Shown piece by piece: positions 56,784-64,000 of a stretch of DNA of 64,000 nt. The DNA is from Polaromonas sp. P2-4 (lineage in GTDB: Bacteria > Pseudomonadota > Gammaproteobacteria > Burkholderiales > Burkholderiaceae_C). Where the stretch lies: assembly GCA_024703855.1 (NCBI GenBank), contig CP087965.1:1976001-2040000 (forward strand), written 5' to 3'. Position numbers and translations under genes: made by a program. The notes beneath the pieces are model-generated. The model saw only the letters and a program-made list of their open reading frames with translations, made no database searches and was not told the origin of the DNA. The stretch's first letter is position 1; the number at the start of each line of letters is the position of its first letter.

Positions 56784-57146
56784 ATGAAAAAATCGTTGAT
56801 GAACTACTGCCAGCGCGCCTACGCTGCCGCCATGACCTGCGAAGCCTATGGCTGCGCTGCGGGCTACCAGCTCGGACATACCGAGACCTGGCGCTATCAG
56901 AGAAACGCGGAACTGGCGAAACTTCACAGAAAATTGGTATTTCCTCCCAATCTGGGCATCGTTCCAGTGGCCGTTTTCACAGTGGGAGTGACATGGCGGC
57001 TTGTCACTGCGGTCATTCTTTGCTCCATTCTGCGAGTGGCTGTGGCTCTGGTTCGCAAATCAGGCAAGACAGAACTCAGGCCGCTTCCTCCCGAGACGAA
57101 CAAGCTCACTGCCGGTCGTAGCCGTGATGAACCGACCGCCAAATGA
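56784..57146 (+). CDS. Hypothetical protein with one membrane segment
   Basis: Intact 120-residue protein, MKKSLMNYCQRAYAAAMTCE. A hydrophobic segment lies at about residues 57-90 (LGIVPVAVFTVGVTWRLVTA, VILCSILRVAVALV), followed by a basic tail. AGGAGAATAGAAAG precedes the ATG. Family unknown. Found in the same region as other small membrane proteins of the element. Confidence 0.6.
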   Translation: MKKSLMNYCQRAYAAAMTCEAYGCAAGYQLGHTETWRYQRNAELAKLHRKLVFPPNLGIVPVAVFTVGVTWRLVTAVILCSILRVAVALVRKSGKTELRPLPPETNKLTAGRSRDEPTAK

Positions 57147-57157
57147 TGGATGCCGAT

Positions 57158-57379
57158 TCAAAAAGGCGCAACCCCCTCGCGCGAGCGAAATTGAATATGG
57201 GGTCCGTGAAATTGGGGTAATTCCGTCGTGATCGTGAGCCGCATTTTTGGCCAACGACTCATGCTGCCTGCGCCCGCATCATCAGGAGGCGCAGCATAGT
57301 ACTCAATAGATTTCTCACCGCAGCCTGAGAGCAAACCCGCGGCAGCCGGCACCAATGTAACGCCCCAAAAATTGCTCAA
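57158..57379 (-). CDS. Possible small lipoprotein
   Basis: 73 residues. MSNFWGVTLVPAAAGLLSGC gives a short hydrophobic leader ending in a lipobox-like L-S-G-C, then GEKSIEYYAAPPDDAGA, reminiscent of EexN-type entry-exclusion lipoproteins; the remainder does not match, possibly because of a frameshift. Upstream of it on the same strand is only a 47-bp gap to the AAA+ gene. Low certainty. Confidence 0.35.
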   Translation of the reverse strand: MSNFWGVTLVPAAAGLLSGCGEKSIEYYAAPPDDAGAGSMSRWPKMRLTITTELPQFHGPHIQFRSREGVAPF

Positions 57380-57426
57380 CTTCCTGAAGTTTCCCTTGAA
57401 AATCCAAAGCTTTTCGTGGTCGAAAA

Positions 57427-59364
57427 TCAGGCAATCCGAATCATCTTTCGAGCACGCTCCAGCGTCTCGAGGGTCACTGGATTGGTTTTGCTCACCCCAC
57501 CCTTTGCGGTCAGGGTCAGATTCCAGGCCTGCATCAAGATACCTTGCGCATCTGCGATTGAGCAGCCTTCAATCACCTGCACGACCTCCTCCCAGCTCAC
57601 CTGCATCACGGCATTGCGTTTGGGGTCCGTAAAGAACGCCTTGGCGAAGGCCAACAAGGCATTTTCACCGGGCTTGTGAAACTCGATTTTTTTCGGTGAA
57701 GCGGCCAGATCGCACAACCGCCGCGTCGGAGGCCTCAACGAAGTTGGTAGAGGCAATCCACAGCAAGTCGTTCATACGCCCCAGCGCTCCGTCCATAGCC
57801 TCCAGCAGCTTGTTGGTGGATGCCTTGTAGGGATTGTTGGCCCGGTCGCCCAGCAGGTCATCTGCCTCGTCGATAAAGATGATCGCAGGGCGCGCATTGC
57901 GAACCTTTTTGAGCACCGCTCCGATGAGGTCGGGATCACGCGCCAGGTCAGGACCAGCGACAGGAAAGAATGCCCATTTGGTTTCCTTGGCGATCATGCG
58001 TGCCGTCTCGGTCTTGCCGGTGCCAGGATCACCATAGAACAGGACACCCGCAGGTGCTGCACCGCCAGACTCCTCTATCTCAAAGGAACGATCCATGCGC
58101 GCTATCAAGTTTTTAATCGCCTGACCCTGACCTTCGGGGTAAGACATGTCGGAAAATGACTTGGTATCTTCCGGCACGCGGTTGGCAATGCCTTGCTGGC
58201 GGCGAAGCATGGCCATGAAATCGTCAAAATTCAGGACGGCCTTGCCCGAGCCCTTCAGGTACTGCGGAATCTGCGCAGGCACACCGAGGATTGTTGCCGT
58301 GTTAAAGCCATTCCAGCGCCTTGCAAGCGAATCGATGACGCCGTCCTCAACCCGTACTTGAGGTGCGTGGGTGGTGATTCCTTTGCGGAGCAAACCGGCG
58401 CGTGCCGGCTGATCGGGATTGGGAACTTCATAAATGAAGTCAAAGCGGCCCTGGCGGCGAATGGCCGGATCGATCATGTCCAGGAAATTGGTCGCGGCCA
58501 TGAAAATTACACCGCTCTGGCGGTAGTCAACCAGAAAGGTCAGCAAGCGGTTAACAATCGCGTTTGCTTCGGGTGTATGCCCGCCACGAGCACTATCACC
58601 CCTGGTGCCCAGGACCGATTCTGCTTCATCGATAAATATGAGACAAGGCGCCCTTGAAACAGCCTCATTCAACTGATTAAACAGAGCTTGCGATTCTTCA
58701 CCGACCCATTTGGACATTACCTGCTGAATCGGGATGAATTCGAGCCCGAGTTCTCCTGCCAGAGCCTTGGCGAAAACCGTCTTTCCATTGCCGGGCTCCC
58801 CGTGCAGCAGGATGCCGTTTCTGTCTTTTGCGCCAACGCTCTGCAGGCCTGCTTCACGCAGTTCCTTCTTGAAGTCATCCATGCCGACGATCTGGCGGAA
58901 ATCCTTTTCCCAAGTGGGAACTACATAGATTGGGGCAGGTAAATTGCGCTTGATGGCTTTCTGGCGAGCAGCCATCACCTCACCAGTGGTAGGTCGGCTT
59001 CCCTTGGGCCGAGGACATTCAGTGCGCATGACTTCGCCACCGTGGGCAAGCATGGTTTTAGCTTTGAGGAACAAGGTCATGACTGCCCCCGCAAGCAGTG
59101 ATGCTCCAGCGAAGCCCAGCACGCGTACCTCTGTCGCAGCATTACCGGCCATAGCAGCGGACACGGCGCCCATGGATAACAAACTGCCGAGGGTCATACA
59201 GGCCTGGCCCGGCGTAAATCGTGTGTAGGCAACAAGAGTAGCCGAGAGAAGCACAGCACCGAAAAAGTCCAGCCAAGCAGGCCACCGATCGGGGCGAGAA
59301 CGGACGCAGCCCCCAAAAACAGCAGAACAAAAGATGCGAGGTTGAATAATTGCATAGCTTTCAT
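57427..59364 (-). CDS. Membrane-anchored AAA+ ATPase with two AAA domains (two frameshifts)
   Basis: About 645 residues. The N-terminus (MKAMQLFNLASFVLLFLGAA) and LDFFGAVLLSATLVAY, LGSLLSMGAVSAAMAG and VLGFAGASLLAGAVMTLFL give about four membrane segments. Domain 1 has Walker A HGEPGNGKT, Walker B LIFIDEAES and an Arg-finger region IRRQGRFDF. Domain 2 has YGDPGTGKT, IIFIDEADD and VVRSGRFTEK. Shifts lie near 59270 and in an A-run near 57690; the corrected end reads EFHKPGENALLAFAKAF to LERARKMIRIA. It overlaps the start of the next minus-strand protein by 4 bases. The CDC48/FtsH-like layout suggests protein unfolding; no protease domain is seen. Confidence 0.78.
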
Positions 59365-59747
59365 CGAGTGTTCTTCCCTTTGACGGGCCGACCGTTGGAT
59401 GTGGCCGGCTGTGATTTGACAACGCGCAGCACGACCGTCACGGTCGGCGCCGGGCTGGCCAGCAGGGACGACATGGGTGAGCGCACAAAGCGATTAACCG
59501 CTTCCTGCACTTCGACCGCCTTGTCGGCATAAACCTTGAGGTTGGTCTTCTCGAAATGCTCTGGGATTTCCGTACACGCTCCGGTCTGCCCGCACCAGGA
59601 CTGGATATTTGCGACCGTCCACACACGCAGGGTGATTGCATGAAGGGCCGCCACCAGAACTGCCAGCGCGAGCGCCAGAGACAGGCCACACGCAAGGCGA
59701 TGCAGTGCCTGGTCTATGAGACTTACAAAATGGGGTTTTTTGTTCAT
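59361..59747 (-). CDS. Small single-pass membrane protein, partner of the AAA+ ATPase
   Basis: Intact 128-residue protein, MNKKPHFVSLIDQALHRLAC. One strong membrane segment (GLSLALALAVLVAALHAITL) is followed by a periplasmic or lumenal domain with two Cys (WCGQTGACTEIPEHFEKTNL) and EAVNRFVRSPMSSLLASPAP, ending PVKGKNTR. It is translated just before the AAA+ ATPase (4-base overlap), so the two likely form a complex. I do not recognise the family. Confidence 0.65.
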   Translation of the reverse strand: MNKKPHFVSLIDQALHRLACGLSLALALAVLVAALHAITLRVWTVANIQSWCGQTGACTEIPEHFEKTNLKVYADKAVEVQEAVNRFVRSPMSSLLASPAPTVTVVLRVVKSQPATSNGRPVKGKNTR

Positions 59748-59924
59748 GAATTTATTAGACAGGAAGACCCTGAAAGTTCAACCCTCGAGTGACAAGGCTT
59801 GAAGTAATAAACGGCCGAAAAGTGGGCGCCGTAGGCCTCCCTCACAAGGCCGGATGCGCTACCTCGAAGATGGGGGTATGTTGCCGACTACATGGACGGC
59901 AATAACGTGAATCAGGATGGGACT

Positions 59925-60130
59925 CCTTCGCCCGGCGAATACCCCAAGTGATGGCTCAGCTCAGCCCCCAAAGCGCGCTCAATCAGGGCCTTCTTGAATG
60001 CCACCGATGCGGCGTTAACCGCCTCGGCGGTCATCGGCCTTTTGACAAACTGGTCAAGTAGCTATTAGTGGATTTGCGGAAAAACCGCAGCGTCTGCCGC
60101 TGTCGCGGCTGTTTTCTTCTTGCTTGGCAT
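59925..60130 (-). mobile_element. IS256-family transposase, N-terminal remnant
   Basis: MPSKKKTAATAADAAVFPQI then a stop, followed in a second frame by LLDQFVKRPMTAEAVNAASV and ALIERALGAELSHHLGYSPGE, the conserved start of IS256 (mutator-type) transposases. The catalytic DDE part is missing. The flanks, 59748-59924 and 60131-60578, contain no convincing gene. Confidence 0.68.
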
Positions 60131-60578
60131 ACATGCTCTGTCTGAACATCATCGTTATGCCTTGCACACAAATTTCCTGACAGGCTCTTCTGGCCAGCCT
60201 CGCGGTCACCGCACTCTGGACGCCGGTCCAGGTTTCACGAATGCGGGCGCTTGAAATCGCCCTCCGTCAAAAAAGTTGGAGTGACAAGGGCGATTTACCC
60301 CAAATCCGCTCTTGAACTTTCGAGCCTTTATGAGAAGGTAATTATCTGTACACACCGATTCACCGCCAAAAGGAAACCCGTGCCAGAAAACCATACCCAG
60401 GGCTCCCCACCCAATCGAGGGATGCCGGTCACCAGCCAACATCCCGTCTAGCCTGACCCGGCCCTAACCCCATCCACCGCTGACCCAAATCGTCACCGCC
60501 GCAAGCCTGCTTGCAGCGGTGCTGGGCAGAGCTTTGCCCGAAGTTTTTATCACGTCATTGACAGAACAGGAATTCGCC
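60131..60578. other. Intergenic stretch, no gene recognised
   Basis: About 450 bp between the IS256 scrap and the next gene. A 78-codon minus-strand frame (60206-60442) has no ribosome binding site or family resemblance. It probably contains the promoter for the plus-strand genes starting at 60579. Confidence 0.4.
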
Positions 60579-61275
60579 ATGAATAACAAACCCATCCGCC
60601 TTAACAGCAGTACCAGCACCAGCACCCGCGCTGCCAGCAAAACCCTGGGTATCGAAGGCATCGAGCTCACCAGCGACATGCTGGGCAGGCCCATCAAACC
60701 CAAGTTCCAGCCGGCGCTTGACCTCGATGCGACACACCGCGCTCCCGGCCCAGATCCCCAACAACTGATAGACCAGACCCTCAAGACAATCAACTCTACA
60801 GCCCTGCGCAAGTTTCTTGGCCACGTTCTGGCCGAGCGCGAAGTGGCAATGGTCCTCACTCCTGCCAGGGCGGCTAACACGCCCAACATCATGCAGGCAA
60901 AGCAAGCTGCATCACCGCAGCCCATCGACAAGCTGCGCCGTGCGGGTGATGTCGCCCGCTTCTGGTCGGTCCATGGCGTGAAGGTGCGAGAAACCCTGTA
61001 TGTCGCCACCATCCTGCGCGGCGTCCAGGAACTGCTCGCCGATCAGGTCATGGACGACAGCTGCACGCCTTCGGACAGGCTGTTTGCCATCGCCCGCCCG
61101 GCCCTGCGCCGACTGGATGACGAAGCGCCCCTGCAGGCCAGCCTGTTGCGACTCGCTCTGTGCTGGGTCAAGGAAGACGAAATCGACACCAGCTATGTGT
61201 CCGGCATCCCTGCAAACCCTGACCGAGGCGCTGTCCTTTGTCGGTCTGACTTGCGCACCCAAGGTTGCGCACTGA
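60579..61275 (+). CDS. Hypothetical protein of the integrative element (frameshifted)
   Basis: About 232 residues. MNNKPIRLNSSTSTSTRAAS opens with a Ser/Thr-rich tail; then RAGDVARFWSVHGVKVRETL, YVATILRGVQELLADQVMDD and LLRLALCWVKEDEIDTSYVS. One base is out of place near 61210; restoring it gives QTLTEALSFVGLTCAPKVAH and a stop at 61275. As read, the frame fuses into the next gene. Helical, soluble, family unknown. Confidence 0.55.
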
Positions 61276-61334
61276 GCCATGCCACAGCAAGCCAGCCCCT
61301 TCATCCGATTCACCTCATCCAGAAAGAAAACCCC

Positions 61335-62000
61335 ATGAGCGATGCAACGCCCCCCAGCGACAGCCGTTCCCCTTCCCCTGCCAGCGAGGACCAAAAGCAG
61401 TTCTATCTATTAGCGCGTGACGCCTTTCTGCGTTGGGCCAACCCCATGCTCGGCGAACTGGCCCGGAGTTACCTCTATATGTTCAAGCCGCCCCATAGTG
61501 GCCTGAACATGTTGGCCGGCTGGTATCCGGTGTTTGCGCAGCTGTGCGCCGACATTGACGCGCAGCTCGGTGAACACAAGCGGGGCTTCCACTGGGACCA
61601 GCTCAAGGCGCATGAAGGCGCTGCCCGCTGGTACTGGGTGATGGAGAACATGGCCGACCGGTCCAGTGCTGCGATCGTAGGCATTCGGGTCTGGCGTCAC
61701 GCCTATGACATTGCGCCAAATGACGCGGTGCGTTCAGCGGTCCGCTTGCTGATCATGCAAGCCATCGCCAAAACGCCAACCCTGTGCATGGCCTGCGGCC
61801 GTCCAGGCACTGGCCAGCCAAACACCGACGCGCACCTGGTGTGCTGCGACGAGCACGGGGAACTGCTGCGCCACAGCCCGGCAGACTTCCTGGCGCTGGC
61901 GCATCCCGGCGTCCAGCAAGCCAGGTCTGTGCCGGCTCACGGCAGCACCCCTTGCGCCGCATCCCAAGCGGGCAGCAAGCGATGCGCGCCTGAACCCTAG
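61335..62000 (+). CDS. Hypothetical protein with a zinc-ribbon-like Cys/His motif
   Basis: 221 residues, MSDATPPSDSRSPSPASEDQ. Central part FLRWANPMLGELARSYLYMF and HSGLNMLAGWYPVFAQLCAD, WDQLKAHEGAARWYWVMENM. Near the C-terminus, CMACGRPGTG and VCCDEHGELL give C-x2-C ... C-C-x2-H, a possible metal site. It lies 59 bp after the previous gene on the same strand. I do not recognise the family. Confidence 0.6.
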   Translation: MSDATPPSDSRSPSPASEDQKQFYLLARDAFLRWANPMLGELARSYLYMFKPPHSGLNMLAGWYPVFAQLCADIDAQLGEHKRGFHWDQLKAHEGAARWYWVMENMADRSSAAIVGIRVWRHAYDIAPNDAVRSAVRLLIMQAIAKTPTLCMACGRPGTGQPNTDAHLVCCDEHGELLRHSPADFLALAHPGVQQARSVPAHGSTPCAASQAGSKRCAPEP

Positions 62001-62054
62001 CTGCATGAAAACGGCGCTACGGATTCATCAACCCTTAAAAAACAAGGATTAACC

Positions 62055-62472
62055 ATGTCAACAGAACCCGAAAAAAACAAGCCAGACCATCCCCTCCACG
62101 GCGAGCACCACAGCGCGCATCACCGAATGCATTACCAAATACATCCGGCGCGGGACGGTCATCTTCCTGATCCTCTTTTTGGCGGTGGTCACGCTGGCGC
62201 TGTGCCTGGGCATCCCTGGTGCCTATTATTACGACAAGCATCAGGGCGGCATCGTGCAATCGGTCGAGCCGGCGGGCCAGGTAATGGCCGTCACCCTCAC
62301 CGATGGCCTATTGCCCGGCGCGCTGGTCGAGACCGACACGGGTTTCTATGCCTTGACCCAGGGCGTCAGTCTGCCCAAGGACAAGCCACTGACGCTGCAA
62401 GTACGCGCCAACGCGGATCGCTACCTGTGTGATGCCAGCCAGCGCTGTACGAAGCTGCTGGGTGCACGGTGA
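62055..62472 (+). CDS. Small single-pass membrane protein (frameshifted)
   Basis: About 139 residues. [20 protein letters not shown] starts at ATG 62055 with AAGGA upstream. After a shift near 62130 the text reads [20 protein letters not shown] and [20 protein letters not shown], a membrane segment, then a soluble domain ([38 protein letters not shown] with two Cys). Family unknown. Third gene of the plus-strand run from 60579. Confidence 0.6.
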
Positions 62473-62603
62473 AGTACCGTCCAGGTTGAAGGCATAACCG
62501 GTTGGCAATACCAGCCCTACCGTTTGTTTCGCGCATCCGAGACGCTCCAGCTTAATCAAGAGCCTCGGGAGTGCACTTTCGGACGACGCCGTTCCAAGCA
62601 CGA

Positions 62604-63871
62604 TCAAGATCTCATCCTTGATGAACCGCAGGAAGGATCATCGACCAAGGCAACACTACCCGGCTTTGCAAGCCCAGCCATTTCTTCGGCCACACTGGGG
62701 CCTTGCGCGAGCGAGGTGAGCAGCGCCTGGCGCTCGGCGGCTTTCTTCATGCGGGCCGCCATCTGCGGCGTGACCGCGCCGGCATAGGCGCCGACCACAA
62801 TCACCCGGCCGTGGCCCATGGCTTCGGTGGTCCGCTTGTAGGCGATACGCTGGTGGACCGGATCCGGATGCTGGCCATCCCCGCCGCGCACGGTGGGCGT
62901 GATGCCAAAGCTTTCGAGCAAGTCACACGCAAAACCGGCGCGCAACCCGTGGGCGGTGACACCAAGGTCTTTTTCGTGATGCCACAGCGCTCCAGCACCC
63001 GCTCGTAGGTCTTGGCGTTTTGCTGCAGGGTCTTCCAGGGCGGGGGGATTTTCTCGCGATCACCAAACGCGAGGATTTGCCGACGCAGGACGTAGGCGGC
63101 CTCGACGGCATCAGCCTTGATGCCCTCCACCACACGGCGGCGCCCGCCCTTGGCACCGTCATTCACAAAGACGTTGACACCGCCGACCCACTCTTTCCAA
63201 TTCAGCTTGGCCAACTGGGCCGGCGACAGGGAACGCCCAGGCACACCGGCACCGCCCGAATACGTGACGCCAATCGGCTGGATGTCGCGCAGCGGCTGCA
63301 GCATGAGGGCTTCGGTCTTGCGCAGGCCAAAGTGGTGCTGTGCGAACAGGACCAGGCCCACCCAGAACTCGTGCCGCAGGATTTCCAGGAGCTTCTGCGA
63401 GACATCGATGCCGGCGGCTTGCCAGGACTTGTCGTGTTCAGCGGTCAACTGGCGCTTACAGACCTCCTTGCCCAGCACCGAATTGAACGCCTCGACCAAT
63501 TCAGGCTTGCCGCTCCAACGCGCAAGGTGGCGGCTGTAGGTGGCAAAGCAGGCGGCATGGGAGGCGCCGATCTCACCGGCCTCCCGGCGCTCTCTGATAT
63601 GTGAGGCCAGCGCCCGGAAGTGACGCTCATCCAGGGCGTTCGGGTTGGACAGCCCCTTGAACCCCAAGTCCTTGCGAAGCCACTCGAACATGGTGATTAC
63701 CGCAAAGTCAGCCTTGGCCTGGGTACGGTTGGAGGTGGCCCGGGTGCCATCCCTGCTCTTGGTGGTGCAATGCTCATCCAAGAGTTGATCTACCTGCGCA
63801 CGCCAATTGCCACGCTGATCACCCCAGTGGCTGCTGCCGCCGTTGAAGGTGGTGTTGGACCGGTGACTCAT
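62604..63871 (-). CDS. Integrase of the tyrosine-recombinase family (integrative element type, frameshifted)
   Basis: About 422 residues, [20 protein letters not shown]. The N-terminal SAM-like part is [20 protein letters not shown] and [19 protein letters not shown]. The catalytic domain has [15 protein letters not shown] (Arg), and after a shift near 62955 [15 protein letters not shown] (His-x-x-Arg) and [19 protein letters not shown] (His and Tyr). This matches integrase_1-type recombinases of conjugative islands. It ends the region convergently with the plus-strand genes. An attachment site could not be identified inside the window. Confidence 0.8.
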
Positions 63872-64000
63872 GCCTCACCCCCTTCTGCGGGGGAAAGAGC
63901 CGTTTGGTCACGTAGGTCATGCGCGCGGCGTACTTCGTGATCGCGCCGTCCAGGTCACGCCCAGTCCAGGCCAGCGTCTTGCGGTGACGCTCGACCATGA
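63820..64000 (-). CDS. C-terminal part of an unidentified protein (cut by window edge)
   Basis: An open minus-strand frame entering from the right edge reads MVERHRKTLAWTGRDLDGAI and TKYAARMTYVTKRLFPPQKG, then overlaps the integrase start by 52 bases and stops at 63820. The overlap and codon pattern fit an upstream gene in an operon with the integrase. Family not recognised. Confidence 0.35.

Noticed and set aside
60206..60442. Minus-strand 78-codon frame
   Set aside because: No ribosome binding site, no motif, and overlapping plus-strand frames of similar length; treated as intergenic.
60519..62000. A 493-codon single protein
   Set aside because: Restoring one base near 61210 gives a stop at 61275 and a new ATG at 61335; the two halves differ in character.
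1..64000. CRISPR arrays, rRNA and tRNA genes
   Set aside because: No regularly spaced repeats, rRNA-like conserved stretches or convincing cloverleaf sequences were seen on reading.

Overview
The window looks like chromosome or island DNA of a Gram-negative betaproteobacterium, most likely a member of the Comamonadaceae (Burkholderiales). The basis is the high GC content, porins with the typical 'MKKSLVALAALAVAGAASAQ' leader, many orphan Bug/TctC-type periplasmic binding proteins, and a Comamonadaceae-style intergenic repeat near 16.5 kb. I saw no rRNA, tRNA or CRISPR array.

Layout. (1) 0-8 kb, mostly minus strand: an aldehyde dehydrogenase cut by the window edge, a LysR regulator, a truncated IS110 transposase, a frameshifted tyrosine recombinase, a TctC stub with a divergent IclR regulator, and an SDR plus a HisD-family dehydrogenase. 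(2) 8-16.5 kb, plus strand: an operon-like run of hydrolase, TctC, carotenoid oxygenase (CCO1), TctC, SDR, ALDH and two hydrolases. (3) 16.6-20 kb, minus strand: a second TctC-SDR-ALDH set, paralogous to the first and facing it. (4) 20-23.6 kb: gene debris (porin, IclR, acyl-CoA dehydrogenase, CaiB, a thiolase missing its catalytic core, a CoA-ligase tail, a rearranged IS630) around one intact enoyl-CoA hydratase. (5) 23.6-26.1 kb: a porin and an IclR regulator. (6) 26.2-37.2 kb, plus strand: a tightly packed nine-gene operon of CCO2, lipocalin-like protein, PaaN-type ALDH, CCO3, acyl-CoA ligase, hydrolase, TctC, nitronate-monooxygenase-like flavoprotein and SCP-x-type thiolase. (7) 37.2-44.2 kb, minus strand: four TctC paralogues, a quinone oxidoreductase and two copies (one truncated) of a DUF1295 membrane protein. 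(8) 44.3-49 kb: IclR, an intact IS3 element, a sulfurtransferase remnant, and a limonene-epoxide-hydrolase-like protein with an SDR. (9) 49.2-53.2 kb: an IS66 element inserted in an ISKra4 element. (10) 53.3-64 kb: an integrative-element-like region with a recombination-directionality-factor-like protein, HigBA, a two-domain AAA+ membrane ATPase, uncharacterised small proteins and an integrase.

Working together (inference): three RPE65/carotenoid-oxygenase-family enzymes would cleave a C=C bond of an imported hydrophobic substrate (stilbenoid, phenylpropenoid or apocarotenoid). ALDHs and SDRs would oxidise the resulting aldehydes and alcohols, the ligase would make CoA thioesters, and the hydrolases, hydratase and thiolases would finish the breakdown. 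LysR and IclR regulators and Bug proteins would handle sensing and uptake. The substrate cannot be read from the sequence.

Caution: many otherwise well-conserved genes carry single-base frameshifts, several in homopolymers. I treat most of these as probable sequencing or assembly indels; they are marked gene by gene.
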